NCBI GenBank assembly: GCA_964036045.1
Contig: OZ038402.1
Coordinates: 1,705,380-1,769,379 of the forward strand
Reading direction: 5' to 3'
Origin: Eutreptiella sp. 'Long Island Sound 2002'
Lineage: Eukaryota > Euglenozoa > Euglenophyceae > Eutreptiales > Eutreptiaceae
DNA: 64,000 nucleotides
Part shown: positions 20,731 to 31,779 of the stretch, in pieces
Layout of the letters: each line of letters starts with the position of its first letter
Position numbering within the stretch: position 1 is the first letter of the stretch
Translations under genes and position numbers: made by a program
The notes under the pieces: model-generated
What the model saw: the letters and a program-made list of their open reading frames with translations, nothing else
Database searches by the model: none
What the model was told of the DNA's origin: nothing

Positions 20731-21165
20731 ACCTCACCAGAAATATGATCCCATAAGCACACAGCCACATGGCACACATGCATCTGCAACGCATTCTGAT
20801 TTCTGAGCCTTAATGTATGTTACTCCCTTCACTCTTTGAAACTAAACAGCGACAGACGGGGTAAGGCCGAATGAGTGCCATGCTTTGCAGCCCAGTTAGC
20901 TCGCATGTGACACAGTGAATGCAGTCCACATTTATGGACGACTGCTTATATTGATCCAGGTTGTTCGCTAGAGTCGGCAGCAAAGGACAAGCACACAAGT
21001 GACCCACGGAGCTAACCGCAACGCCTCGCTGTATTTTACATAGTGGAGCACCCCAACCAAGAAGGGGACACGTGCATTGATTGGATTTCGCAGTACTGCT
21101 GGACTAATGGCTGGAATTGTCTATGGCGGGGACATTCAGTCTATCAGAACCGACCATTGATCCCC
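20731..21165. other. unassigned 3' end of the 8.4-kb insertion
   Basis: No ORF, repeat or RNA gene is recognised. It ends at the right target-site duplication. Confidence 0.5.
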
Positions 21166-21177
21166 CTCTGTGGTCTT
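21166..21177 (+). repeat. 12-bp target-site duplication, right copy
   Basis: Second copy of ctctgtggtctt, joined to the LINE alpha continuation (caaacatgctaagc). Confidence 0.9.
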
Positions 21178-22606
21178 CAAACATGCTAAGCACCTCACCT
21201 ATTACTGCCCTGCCTTGATAAAAAAGAACATTCTCACAGTTCAGGATCTCTATTATGTCTGCGGACGAATCCCCGCCCATCTGTCCAGTAAAATAGCCCC
21301 AACCCGGAAGGTGATCTACGAGGTAGGGCTTTCCAATTTCATGCAATGCCAGCCCACGGACTGGTCCCCCCCCTCGGTATGGGCGGGGGCTTGGGCTAAG
21401 ACGGACACCCTGAAGCGCCTGGCCCCAGACCCGGAAACAGCCACACGACGCTCACCGACAATCTGGAAGGCCTTTTGGGCAGCAAAACTGCCGCCCTCCA
21501 TTGTGGATTTTGTGCACCAGGTTCTCTGGCGAAAACTCAAAGTGGCTGAACGCCTGTCCCCTTGGACGCAAGACTCCACATCCCCTGTCTGTGGGGGCCA
21601 CTGAACCAATTGACCATGCGTTGAATAGCCGCTGGTTTCACATTATCATTTTTGACACGTTAGACAAGTGTTGGGAGCCGGTGGTGGTGGATCACCGGTC
21701 ACATGCCGCAAGGTCTATCCCGCTGCATCACACGTTCTCAACCCCGTTGGGCATCATGCTGTGGACGGCCTTGGCTGCCCATTGGTCCTTCCGCAATTCC
21801 TTGATTAAAGGGGGGGTCGGCTCCTATGACGGTTTTTTATCTATCTGGATTAAGTTTATAGCTGTGCTCGCAGTCCGGGAGCCACTCTCCCGATACTCTG
21901 AGGTCTTCAGGCAGTTTCATAAGTCTTTAAGTCACGTTCTCACCCAAGGGTCGCTCATTACAACCAAGATCCGCTTTGAACCGGCGGAGCCCAAATCGGA
22001 GGAAAGGGCACGGAAACGCAGCAAAAAGATGGAACGTAAGCATGAATTGGCAGTCCTGGCACGAGAAGAAATTGCCCAGCTGAAGCAACAAGGACATGTC
22101 CTCGTCTACACGGACGGTTCAGCCGAATGGGTACAGCAGGTGAGATGGGTGGGGGGATATGGATGTTTTGAACCCACTGAGAAGTGGGAATACTGCTCTT
22201 ACCTCCCCCCCCACCTGAGGCAGTCTATCAACTGCGCGGAACTGCAAGCGGTCATAGATGTGCTGCACCGCTACCGACACCGGGCACTGTCAGTAGCGGT
22301 CGCAACGGACTCGGCATATGTCCATGATGGTCTACAGGGTAAGGCTTTGCAGTGGAAGGCCTCGGGTTGGATCACAACATGGGGACCTGTCATTAACGTC
22401 GACCTGTGGGACGAAATGTTAGAAACACTTCTGCATAGCACCTGCAAGTTTAGATGGGTCAAAGTGCCCAGTCATGTTGATATTGCTGAAAACGAAAAAG
22501 CAGACAAGCTTGCCGAACAAGGCAGGAAGATGTCGCCCTTGTACAACACATTACGTAGGGCTGTGCGCCCCCCTGTCCCCCCCCCCCCCCGTGCTCCCCC
22601 CCAGCA
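21178..22606 (+). pseudogene. LINE alpha, second part: RT thumb to RNase H
   Basis: Continues LINE alpha after the insertion: a connection region (HAKHLTYYCPALIKKNILTV), a zinc-finger segment (PVCGG...TEPIDHAL) with a +1 shift near 21590-21605, and an RNase H at about 22090-22540. The RNase H keeps YTDGSAEW, NCAELQAV, ATDSAYVHDG and HVDIAENEKADKLAEQ, so its acidic residues look intact. The frame ends in a proline stretch encoded by a C run. From 21882 onward it is part of the 3.3-kb segmental duplication and nearly matches 32708-33432. Confidence 0.85.
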
Positions 22607-22958
22607 TTGAGAATACGTACAGATGCATCCACAGGCCCACACACTCGTGTGGAACTCACCCCTCCGCTTCAACAAGATGATGTCACACCACTCATTGTGC
22701 GAATGAATGCCACAAACACCCACCCGGAGGACCCTGTGAGACAGCTCTTTCCGGCAGTCCAATGGACTGACGCTAGGGACTGAATGCCCTGAGATGACGA
22801 AAGCCAGTCAATCTGCACCACCATTGAGTCCCCGAGGCACGATGTCGTCGATGATTACCTTTCCAATGACAGTACAAGTGATCATGCTCACGCGTGGGAT
22901 GATGAATTTAGTACAGATGTTAGCTCTACCAGGAAACAAAGGAAATGAGCCTCAGTTT

Positions 22959-22959
<1 letters not shown>
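22607..22959. other. LINE alpha 3' flank, no gene
   Basis: Duplicated non-coding sequence between the RNase H and the (CA)n tract; nothing recognised. Confidence 0.6.

Positions 22960-23000
<41 letters not shown>
22960..23000 (+). repeat. (CA)n microsatellite, 41 bp
   Basis: Uninterrupted CA repeat; the duplicate copy at 33786-33838 is 12 bp longer. Confidence 0.95.
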
Positions 23001-23002
<2 letters not shown>

Positions 23003-23299
23003 TTGACCTTCCCGCCCTGAGCGCTGTAGGAAGCTACGACAGGTTGGCCGATTGAGTGCCAGCACACAGCAAGCTTGTCCAGCCACCTGTGGACCTCAAC
23101 CCCCAGTGATGTGACATGCAGGCTAGAGGTTTTGGCCGACAAAACACGGCCAGAGGAAGCTGACCAGGCAAACACAAGTGCTACCTGTACATAAGCTGAT
23201 TTGCTCGTGGAACCATCATATCTATGGAACTGCCGAACATTGCTGCATATGCATACCAGGCCGTGCACGTGTGGAGCGCTTTGTTGACCTGCTTGCGGC

Positions 23300-24345
23300 C
23301 CCTGTACTCTTCTCCTTCTGTGTGTCTTTTGTCTTGTATGGTTTTGAGTCCCTCATGCATGTACAAGCGTATATGTACGCAAACGATCTTGGAGCACTGA
23401 TCCAAGGACGTCATGTCTCCTCTATTGTGTTTGATATCTTGGAAATGATGAAACAATTTGGCATTTTCTGCTTTCTGCTCAACATGGGCAAGTGTGGAAT
23501 TGTGGTCAAAGGTCAACTATTAACCAGGGACCAGAGACATTTGACAGACTCCCCAGCAGGACCACTGCTCTGTGGTATTCAGATCCGCCATTTTGTCCGT
23601 TACCTCAGGGTGACAATAGGCAACATCACGTCAGATGAAGCCTTTGCCACCTACCTTGGTGAAGCCCAGCGCAGAGCATCCACTATGGGCTCCCTGGGGC
23701 TGTCCAAAAAAGAGGCGATCATCCTACTCAAAACATGGGTCCTCCCCACGTTGCTCTTGACCGCCAGGTCCTATTTTCCGTCAGAGCACACCATCAAGGC
23801 CCTAAAAATCGTGTTTCAAACAGCACCGGGTGTGGACAGCTGGGGGGTCACACTGCGGGAACTAGCCCAGCATCCGGAGTGTGGTGGGTTCCAACTTCCC
23901 ACCCCCAAATGCTGGTTACACGCCCAATTTGGTCTGTCCTTCCACAAATTCCTATAGCATCCTGAGATCTTCACTGAGACAGCCACCAATCCTTTTAGGA
24001 TGTGGTGTAAACAATATGGAGTCTGTCTGCATGCCTGGGCGTGGCCCTACATCCAGTTGGGTCCCGTCCCGTATAAGACATTCGGCTATCTTGCTTACAG
24101 TCTAAAATCCTTCTCTATCGCCAGACGGTACATTCTGGATGGCTTGGCAGACCCAACGGCCCAAGGCCAGCTGCCCCTGTGGCACTCTGCGGTCTTCAAA
24201 CATGCTAAGCACCTCACCTATTACTGCCCTGCCTTGATAAAAAAGAACATTCTCACAGTTCAGGATCTCTATTATGTCTGCGGACGAATCCCCGCCCATC
24301 TGTCCAGTAAAATAGCCCCAACCCGGAAGGTGATCTACGAGGTAG
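23300..24345 (+). pseudogene. LINE beta, RT 3' half
   Basis: Second copy of the same 5'-truncated RT as at 11882 (YAND at the active site, FRM-CKQYGVCLHAW downstream), with a TAG near 23955. It runs through the connection region (LIKKNILTVQDLYYVC) to 24345 and joins a re-used piece of itself. The piece at 24347-24472 repeats 23740-23866 with few changes, so the end is rearranged. Transcription and translation to a useful protein are unlikely. Confidence 0.85.
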
Positions 24346-24619
24346 GGTCTTCCTCCCCACGTTGCTGTTGACCGCCAGGTCCTATTTTCCGTCAGAGCAC
24401 ACCATCAAGGCCCTAATAATCGTGTTTCAAACAGCACCGGGTGTGGACAGCTGGGGGGTCACACTGCGGGAACCAGAGTGATGTTTTTATTGTAAAAACA
24501 GAGGTTTTGAGCGACCAACGTAATTGGTGTGCATTGTTTGCACATGCCCTGTCAGCAATGTGCTGTTGCCTGTGTACATTAGTGTATTACATGTTTTAGT
24601 GCATTTTTGATTTGCATCC

Positions 24620-25357
24620 ATGGGTGACGGTACTCTTGCGCTGGAAGTCCTGCTTGATTTTGCTAAGCAGGGATTTGATTTGTGGTCGGAGTACCTGGGG
24701 TCCAACATCGTGGAGATGGCAGCCAACACCACGTGGAAACGAATGACCAACATGGAGGGTGGTGCTGGCAGAGTGACTGAAGCCCTGACTCGAATATTCC
24801 CGGAGCAAATCGGAGACCACCAAAAGTTATGGAACCTGCTGACGGTGTATGAACTCTGGTCCGGTCACATTTTGACGTCCCCGGCTTTGGTGTTTGTCCA
24901 GGATGGTTTAAGCTCTGTGCTCGAGCCAGGATGGGAAGTACAGCTGCAGCAGTACAGCATTGGCTTCGTTGAGAAGGTCAGAGGTGGGAGGGACCATCAC
25001 ACTGGTGGTCAGACGGCGACTCAGTTTGGAAAGAGTGGTACTAAGCCGCCAGTGGATAGTTTTGCGACCGAGCCATCCCAGACAGATGACGATCAGCATA
25101 TGGCAGACCCGGAGAGAGGACAGCTGAACTTGGAGGGGGCGGCAGAGGTGGTAAACCAAGCGAAGGTCCTCTCGAAAAAGAACATGAATATGCAAGCAGC
25201 AAGCAGCAGCAGCAGGCGGTTAAAAAGTCCTTGCGACCACACCACGGCTCAAAACCGGCATCCAAGTAGCTCAAAACGGCCGGGGAGCAAATGCGCATCA
25301 CCACAAACAAGTTTCGTGCCGTTTCGAGCCGTCAAGCCCGTTCTATGGCCGATTTAG
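24620..25357 (+). pseudogene. unknown ORF, copy truncated by the duplication breakpoint
   Basis: ATG 24620 starts a protein (MGDGTLALEVLLDFAKQGFD) identical to that at 40557 for 191 codons. At 25192, the end of the segmental duplication, it diverges into a Ser/Lys tail that is probably chance sequence. The shared part is helical, then Gly/Thr-rich and acidic. I do not recognise a domain. The longer copy suggests a gag- or ORF1-like protein. Confidence 0.6.
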
Positions 25358-26618
25358 TGTCCAAAAATGGCCTTTTTTGGGCTGTTTTCAACACCATCGT
25401 CCTGAAAACTCAGGACGATCGCCGCTGTGTCAAGTGGGCTCTTGCAATGAGGGCCGTTATTCTTCCATGGCGATTGGGCTATCAAATGATGGCAAATGGG
25501 TGTTCAATGCGGCATGTACCATGCCGTGGTGCCACACGGTGGTCCATTTTGAGGTGAAAATGAGCCATTTTTGAGCCGTGTTTCAGGACGATCGTCCTGA
25601 CCGCGGAGGCATATCTCTAAAGCAAGCGGTCTTTGTTCAATGGTGATTTCCAATGCGTTACGCAAGACTAGGACCCAGCTCGGTCCTAGTTCGAGTCTTG
25701 ATCCATTTATTATATCCTCTCAAAAGGTCTGGACAAAGGCCTTTTCTGACACAGAAAATAGGTCAAAAATGGACCCCCAAAAAAGCAATGTTGCACCCAA
25801 ACAAGTGTATTTGGGGGAACGTAAGTGTGCCGGGCGCGCGCTGGGTATCTTTTAGGCCACAATGCCTCCCAACGACACTGCAACAAGCAACCACTGTGGT
25901 TCCTCCCCGCTCTGGGGACCCCGAGAAGGCTGGGCACGCGCCAGGCAAACAACCCCCCCTTTAGCCCACTTGCAGTCCACTTTGACCCCTTCGGTTCGTG
26001 CAAGGTGCATGGTGACTGGTGTGCTTTGCACACTTTGCATCGTGAAGAACCACATTCTGATTGGGTGTGGGGTGCTTAATATAGAGCCTAGATCAGGGGT
26101 ATGGTGTGGCCCCTGTAATAAGGTCCCCCACTCTGCAGTTAGAGCAAGAGGCTCGGGCTTATGAGACTTGGGTGAGTTCTGTGGTTGCTAGCAAGTGTCC
26201 TTCATAAAGCCTCCTTCCATCCTGTTTGTACCCCATGGCGAGCATTCTGCACGCCATGGTGTTGTCCAGTGGGGCTGTGTTTTCCACGGTCAGACTGGGA
26301 TAATTTCGTAATGCCTAACAGGCAGGAGCTGGTTGGAAGCAAGTGGAACTACCAAGGATTCCGCGCTGTTTGAGTACATGCTGTGACCGTGGGTTGGATT
26401 CAGGGCTCTGCACAACGGTTCCCTCACCCCCCCATCGGCCTGCCAAATCTCAGGAGGGGGGAATTTCACACTGATTGGCATATTGATAACACTATATATT
26501 TGTTGCTTTGTGCTGTTGGCGCACAGGATGCTTTGGGGGGCTCTACCGTGCTGCTTTTTTGCTCTGCTGGTGCGCCTCCTTCCACGACATTGTGCAGCAT
26601 ATTGACAAGATCGCCAAG
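25358..26618. other. intergenic region with inverted repeats upstream of histidine kinase A
   Basis: No gene is recognised. It holds an inverted repeat ATCGTCCTGA-aaac-TCAGGACGAT at 25396-25419, an 18-bp perfect palindrome of the same core at 25583-25600, and a hairpin (ACTAGGACC / GGTCCTAGT) at about 25663-25700. The stretch next to the kinase could contain its promoter but shows no clear motif. Confidence 0.5.
25396..25600. repeat. paired GGACGATCGTCC palindromes
   Basis: Two sites share the half-site TCAGGACGAT: one as arms with a 4-base loop (25396-25419), one as an uninterrupted 18-bp palindrome (25583-25600). Confidence 0.75.
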
Positions 26619-28545
26619 ATGGCACCGGCAACAACAGCAACCATGGAGTTACTGCGCTGTACGCCATGGGGATGGAAAATACGTGACCCTGAACGTCACA
26701 GAAAATTCAGAGATGAATACCCTTCATGGTGCTCAGTACCCGCGAAAGTCTATTCTGCTTTCTGGTTCATCCTGCCCTTGTGCTGTATGGGCGGCTACCT
26801 GATCCTAGGCTGGTCCCTAAAACTCGCATTCTTTTGCGAAATCTTTCCGGTGGCCGTGGCTTTGCTCCTCGGTATCTGCTGCTGCTGGAGTGTGACTAAG
26901 CCCTATACAGAGCTGCTGCTCACTGTTGCAGTGTGTCTGGTTGGGATCTGGAGCAGTGCGAAGTGCTACATCCTTCCGGCGTATTTCAATGAGTCTCACG
27001 TTGAAGGCAAGTTCACTGCTCCCGATTACAGTGAGACTCAGATCGCTGCAATCCGGAACGTTACCATGGAGTTCGCCAACATGCTTGTGATTGCCGGGCA
27101 TGTGCTTTCCTCGATGCCCCAATTTGTCGCAATGTTATATTTGTCTGCCAGCCAAATCGTCATCATTCTTCTCTGGGCCTCTCATGCCTGCTGCCTGTTG
27201 CTCTGTCCGTACTTGGACGCCAGCTCGACCATTGTTGGCGTGGGCGTGATGACCATTTTTTCGGTCTTCTTTTTCTTCCTGTCGTTCCAGTCCAGGAAAT
27301 TCCTTCAACTGCATTACTTGGCCTCCGACTGCTTGGAAAGAGAGCTGAAAATGAATTTCGAGGCCTCTCAAAAGGCGGACAGCATCCTGAATCACACATT
27401 GAAGAACAAGATGGCCGATGCCGCGGGGGAACTGGAGCTCTTTTTGAGCACCTATGACGGGCCCCGTCACCCTTTCCAGAAGATTCTGACCTCCCTACGC
27501 CGAGGGATGCAGATGTGCCAGCAGCGGCAGGCGTACCTGAAGCTCATGGCTGGAGCCTATCAACCTCGCAATGTGCCGTGTAGCCTGTACACGTTCGGGA
27601 AGTCATTGGCCTCAGGGCGTCAGTTAATACTCGAGCAATTCAGCGCCGTTTGGGCCAAATTTGACACCGTTGCATGCGAGATGATCCTCGAAAATGCCCT
27701 CAGCAACGCTTTCAAACACGGCTGCCCTCAGAATCCCGACGTGTCCTTCACGATTTCCGCTGGTGAGCGTTGCAACGAGTCCCAGCGGTTCCCACTCGTG
27801 TTCCGCGTGGCGAACCGAACCCACCCCGAACGGCCGCCAATCACGGCGGATTTCATACAGAAGCTCGTGGATCAGGTCCCGGAGAATACCGGGAGCAGGG
27901 CTGTGCCGGCGCTGTCTGACCAAGTTGGGGGTGTCCCACTGCCTCGCCATTGCCAAGGCCTGTGGATTCGCTTTGAGCCTGAAGCAGGACGACGATCTTG
28001 TCACATTTGAGGCCAGGGTCGTGGCAGGGCATATGGAGCCGCCCGCCGATGTTCCCCCCGACCGCGTGTCGCGCCCCCTGCCCCCGGGTCTGCGCTTTCA
28101 CGTCCTGGACGATTCTGCCGTGGCCCGACGCTTGGTCACCCACCAGCTCACAGCGCTGGTGTTCCCGCAATCCGTGAAAGCGTTTGGCGCGACGCAAGAC
28201 GAGGTGCTGCTGTTTGTGCTACAGTCGGTTGCGACAGCGGACGTGGTGATCATGGACGAGCACCTGCAGTACTCGGGCACGGAGTTCCGGGGATCCGACC
28301 TCATGGAGCAGTTTGTGGCGGCGGGATTCCGCGGCTTGCTCTGTGCCCGCTCCGCGAACTGCTCGGAAACCGACATACGCAAGTACCTGCAATCGGGCGC
28401 ACGCTGTATTCTCGGGAAGGAAATGTCCGGGAGCGAAATGGTGGACAGCATTGCAGATGCCTATCACCGGATGAAAGACGCAGAGTCCCCACCAATTGCA
28501 GCGTCGTCACGCAGGAGCACAATCTCGGACGTCAAAGTGTTCTGA
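26619..28545 (+). pseudogene. hybrid histidine kinase A (membrane sensor + receiver), one frameshift
   Basis: From ATG 26619 the protein has about six hydrophobic segments (about 26750-27300), then an H-box (SILNHTLKNKMAD; His codon 27393-27395) and an ATPase N-box (MILENALSNAFKHG, about 27682-27720). After a 1-nt gain in a G run near 27929-27933 it continues in another frame with the glycine-box segment GVSHCLAIAKACGF and a receiver domain. The receiver has LDDS, the phospho-acceptor Asp in VVIMDEH (28255-28257), a Ser/Thr position and Lys 28417-28419. It would autophosphorylate on His and pass phosphate to its own receiver, probably at a membrane. Removing one G restores one frame, so an assembly error is as likely as a pseudogene. 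It resembles the gene at 42842. Confidence 0.85.
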
Positions 28546-28640
28546 CACAGCGAACTCGCATAGTCTTCTGCAGTCCTGCATGCACATTCACTGTCCGGCG
28601 ACCTCGTTTCGTCCACCGTCCGGCGCCCGAGTTCCATCGG
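28546..28640. other. 3' flank of histidine kinase A
   Basis: Short non-coding stretch before the tandem duplication; no AATAAA signal seen. Confidence 0.4.
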
Positions 28641-29169
28641 ATGCGTACTGATGATCCTCCTCATGCCGTCTGTCACGGGCAGTCGACACTCGCACACATC
28701 CCCTGCCGACTTGGCTTACCTCCTGCCCCCCCTGCACCCGGGATCGGAGTAGTTTGGGCAATTTCCTGCATGAAAATGCGCCAATCTGCTCCCGGCGTGT
28801 CACTCGGTGTCTCAACTTTGTGATTTCGAGTGATAGCCACCCAAAGTGAAGCAATGAAGCAGTGAAGCAGTGGAGCAAACAGAGGTCCAACAGCCCTCCT
28901 TCATCTGGTCCATTGGTCCATCGCCTGCCACTGTTTTGTTTTTGCAGTGCCAGTGCCAGCTCCACAGTGAATGAATTGTATTTTGCCCCCACCCCCACCC
29001 CGTGTATGTGCCGCTGATTTTTCTGATGTGTTTTCTTAGCCCACCTGAGTTTTTTTCGCCTGTGGTGTGTCTGTTTTGGTCTGCTGTCAGTGAATTGTTC
29101 TGTTTTCTGTTATTTCCTGTCAGTTCTGGTCCGCTGCAACCCCCGCCCCCCCTGCCCCACCACCAACGT

Positions 29170-29270
29170 ACGGGGGGAGGCAGATTTAGGGGTTTAGGGG
29201 TTACAGTGACCAGGGAGTGTCCCTTTCGTCATATGTGGCGATTGATATGAAGCGACCAACAATGCAGCGG
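29170..29270 (+). repeat. (TTTAGGGG)2 and block shared with 31450-31530
   Basis: ttaggggtttaggggtt leads into ttacagtgaccagggagtgt; the same block, and the following ttgatatgaagcgaccaaca, recurs at 31455-31520. It marks a repeated RNase H-containing fragment. Confidence 0.7.
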
Positions 29271-29440
29271 GACTGATGGCAGCGCTACGTGCGCTCCAGA
29301 TGCATCATTGGGGAAAGACCTCCATCTTCTCCGATCTGCTAGGGGTCAAGGGAGCAGCAAAACGATGGAAAATCAAGGGCTGGGTAGGGTCGTATGGACC
29401 TTTCAGTAATGTCCCTATCTGGGAGACATTTAGAATTTGA
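29259..29440 (+). pseudogene. LINE RNase H fragment (copy 1)
   Basis: The frame reads TNNAAGLMAALRALQ, then IFSDLLGVKGAAKRWK and GPFSNVPIWETF. This matches the middle of the RNase H in the 15760 ORF2 (TNNTAELLAV, CTDSEY, GPVSNVPLWE). The catalytic Glu is lost (NNAAGL), and a 16-nt deletion removes the SDSEY motif kept in the second copy. Confidence 0.75.
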
Positions 29441-30041
29441 GAGGGAGCGACGATTCAATGTGAAGACCCAAGCCTTTTCCCCAGTCAATCCTGGCGTCTC
29501 AGGCAGCAAGGGCGCTTTTTTTTATTGCAGTTGCTGGCTCCAGCGGTCAGGACTTCCATGGTATGCGTACTGATGATCCTCCTCATGCCGTCTGTCACGG
29601 GCAGTCGACACTCGCACACATCCCCTGCCGACTTGGCTTACCTCCTGCCCCCCCTGCACCCGGGATCGGAGTAGTTTGGGCAATTTCCTGCATGAAAATG
29701 CGCCAATCTGCTCCCGGCGTGTCACTCGGTGTCTCAACTTTGTGATTTCGAGTGATAGCCACCCAAAGTGAAGCAATGAAACAGTGAAGCAGTGGAGCAA
29801 ACAATGGTCCATCAGCCCCCCTTCATCTGGTCCATTGGTCCATCGCCTGCCACTGTTTTGTTTTTGCAGTGCCAGTGCCAGCTCCACAGTGAATGAATTG
29901 TATTTTGCCCCCACCCCCACCCCGTGTATGTGCCGCTGATTTTTCTGATGTGTTTTCTCAGCCCACCTGAGTTTTTTTCGCCTGTGGTCTGTCTGTTTTG
30001 GTCTGCTGTCAGTGAATTGTTCCTGTTTGCTCTTGTTTCCT

Positions 30042-30205
30042 GTGCGCTCCAGATGCATCATTCGGGAAAGACCTCCATTTTCTCCGACTCCGAGTAAGTT
30101 CTGCTAGGGGTCAAGGGAGCAGCAAAACGATGGAAAATCAAGGGCTGGGTAGGGTCGTATGGACCTTTCAGTAATGTCCCTATCTGGGAGACATTTAGAA
30201 TTTGA
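30042..30205 (+). pseudogene. LINE RNase H fragment (copy 2)
   Basis: Duplicate of 29290-29440. It keeps FSDSE but has TAA where a Tyr is expected, followed by VLLGVKGAAKRW and SNVPIWETF. Confidence 0.75.
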
Positions 30206-30283
30206 GAGGGAGCGACAATTCAATGTGTAGACCCAAGCCTTTTCCCCAGTCAATCCTGGCGTCTCAGGCAGAAAGGGCGCGTG

Positions 30284-31340
30284 GTTTTACGGTCTTCATT
30301 GCTTTCAGTTCAGTGTTCCAGATCTCTGTGTTTGCTTTCCGAGTGTTCAAGGGCTGGGGTCAGGGGCAAAGTCCCTTCCTCCCTTTTCCACAGTACCAGG
30401 TCAGCTGCCGCCTGTCAGGCTGTGTGCGAGGCAAACATTCGGCCAGGCATACACCGGTGATACACTGCCCGCGGATTGCCCGGATGGTTCACAAAGCACA
30501 AAATCGCAAGGAATGGGACTCGCTGCGCGAGTCAGGGAAGACGTAGATGCGCAAAGGGCTCCTTTGCGCGGTGCTGTGCGCAGCTTGTGACAGACGGAGA
30601 GCAGAGAGGCGTCCACAAGAATCTGCGCGCCTCCGTGAATGAGCAGGCACGTCAGACAGGACAGCAAGGACAAGGACAACGCCTACGGCTGCTGGGCGGA
30701 TGGGCCGCGTGCTACGCTGCCCGTGGGGTTCAGGGAGTGGGCAAAACCGTCGGGACTGCTCAAGCTACAGAGTCGATACGTTGCTCATGGCTGCACTTCA
30801 CATGCATGTCTCGGGGGCTGTACAACGGCGTTGGCAAGAAAATGGATGACCGGCACCTCTCTCTGTTGCATGCACTGACACGCCTACAGGGTAGGGGCAG
30901 ATGCTGAGGCACCACGCGGGAGGCGAAGGGGACCAGGGAGAGGTTGGCCAGAGGAAGAGGGTATGGAGTGCCGTCACCTTGCATGCGTATGGGCCTCCGT
31001 GACCGTCAGCACCAGAGGCGGTAGCGGGTTTTGTCTGAGACATTGCCTGCTGGCGGCACGGTAGACTCTGATCGCCCCCTGCGACGTCGGAGGGTGTCCA
31101 GAAGATGTTCACCCAGCGATTGCCCTCGCTAATCCGACTGCTGCTGCATGTGCGGGCGTGCCGCCCACCCCTAAACCTCACTGCCCCGAAACACAAACCC
31201 GGGACAGTGGTGCGCCCGCAAGCACGTAGGAGGAGTGCCGCGAGGTCCCCCACGGAGTGAACATCTTGGGCAACACCTTGGGTGGGATCGCCGCATAAGC
31301 GCAGCCGGCGTAACCACCACAGGCAAAAAAAGCACAAAAA
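30284..31340. other. unassigned DNA
   Basis: Open frames on both strands lack recognisable domains. The minus-strand frame near 31180-31300 (PPKVLPKMFTPWGTSRHSSY) looks somewhat protein-like, but I cannot assign it. Confidence 0.4.
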
Positions 31341-31448
31341 GGGCCTATTAGGGGGCGTATTAGGGGGCCTTTTAGGGGGCATATTAGCGGGCCTACCAGG
31401 CGGTCCATTAAGGGGCCTATTGGGGGTCTATTAGGGGGCCTTTGAGGG
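31341..31448 (+). repeat. degenerate minisatellite, GGGGGCCTATTA-like units
   Basis: About eight units of 12-14 bp of the form gggggc-tatta. The TTAGGGGG core recalls telomeric repeats, but the unit is longer and irregular. Confidence 0.8.
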
Positions 31449-31579
31449 GTTTAGACGTTTACAGTGACCAGGGAGTGTCCCTTTTGTCAAAAACGCCAAT
31501 TGATATGAAGCGACCAACAATGCAACAAGATTAACGTCTCCACAAGTGTCAACAAGTGAGCCCCAACGGTAAGCAGCAT

Positions 31580-31779
31580 GCAGTAGCATGCCTCAGCGGC
31601 TGCCAATGGGAGTCCGTTGGGGGGGGGGGGGGGGGCAGCATGCTGCAGCATGCCGCAACAAAAAGCAGCATGCTGCAGCAAAAAGCGTAATGCCGCGGCA
31701 AAAAGCAGCATAGATGAATTTTTTGTTGGTTCCCAAGGGCGCCAGCCTGTTCAAAATCCAGACCTCAACCCCCCCCCCC
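31580..31779 (+). repeat. GCAGCATGC-rich simple repeat with a G run
   Basis: The motif agcatgc(t)gcagcatgc repeats several times around a run of about 17 G (31618-31635); low complexity, no gene. Confidence 0.7.

Larger units (their letters stand above)
12779..21165 (+). mobile_element. 8.4-kb insertion carrying a near-intact LINE
   Basis: The insertion is bounded by 12-bp target-site duplications and interrupts LINE alpha. It contains a short 5' ORF (12810-13247), ORF1 (13323-15755), ORF2 (15760-20190) and a 3' region with two tRNA-like SINE heads. No poly(A) is seen at the right end (…ccattgatcccc), so the 3' segment may include later SINE insertions or a non-poly(A) LINE tail. It is younger than LINE alpha. 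Confidence 0.85.
21882..25192 (+). repeat. 3.3-kb segmental duplication, copy 1 (uninterrupted)
   Basis: 3311 bp that match 32708-41129 once YR2 is removed. The two copies differ in length by exactly 12 bp, which the (CA)n tract explains, plus a handful of substitutions. It spans the RNase H end of LINE alpha, the (CA)n tract, LINE beta RT and the first part of the unknown ORF at 24620. It holds the empty YR2 target site at 24236-24246. Confidence 0.92.
28641..30283 (+). repeat. tandem duplication, unit about 920 bp
   Basis: 28641-29100 matches 29563-30022 and 29290-29516 matches 30042-30283. Each unit ends in an RNase H relic. The second copy lacks about 190 bp found between the two blocks of the first, and the first lacks 16 bp present in the second. 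Confidence 0.88.

Noticed and set aside
26619-28545. Bacterial origin or contamination of the histidine kinases
   Set aside because: No operon neighbours, the flanks are eukaryotic retroelements, and the H-box and membrane part do not look like a specific bacterial family.
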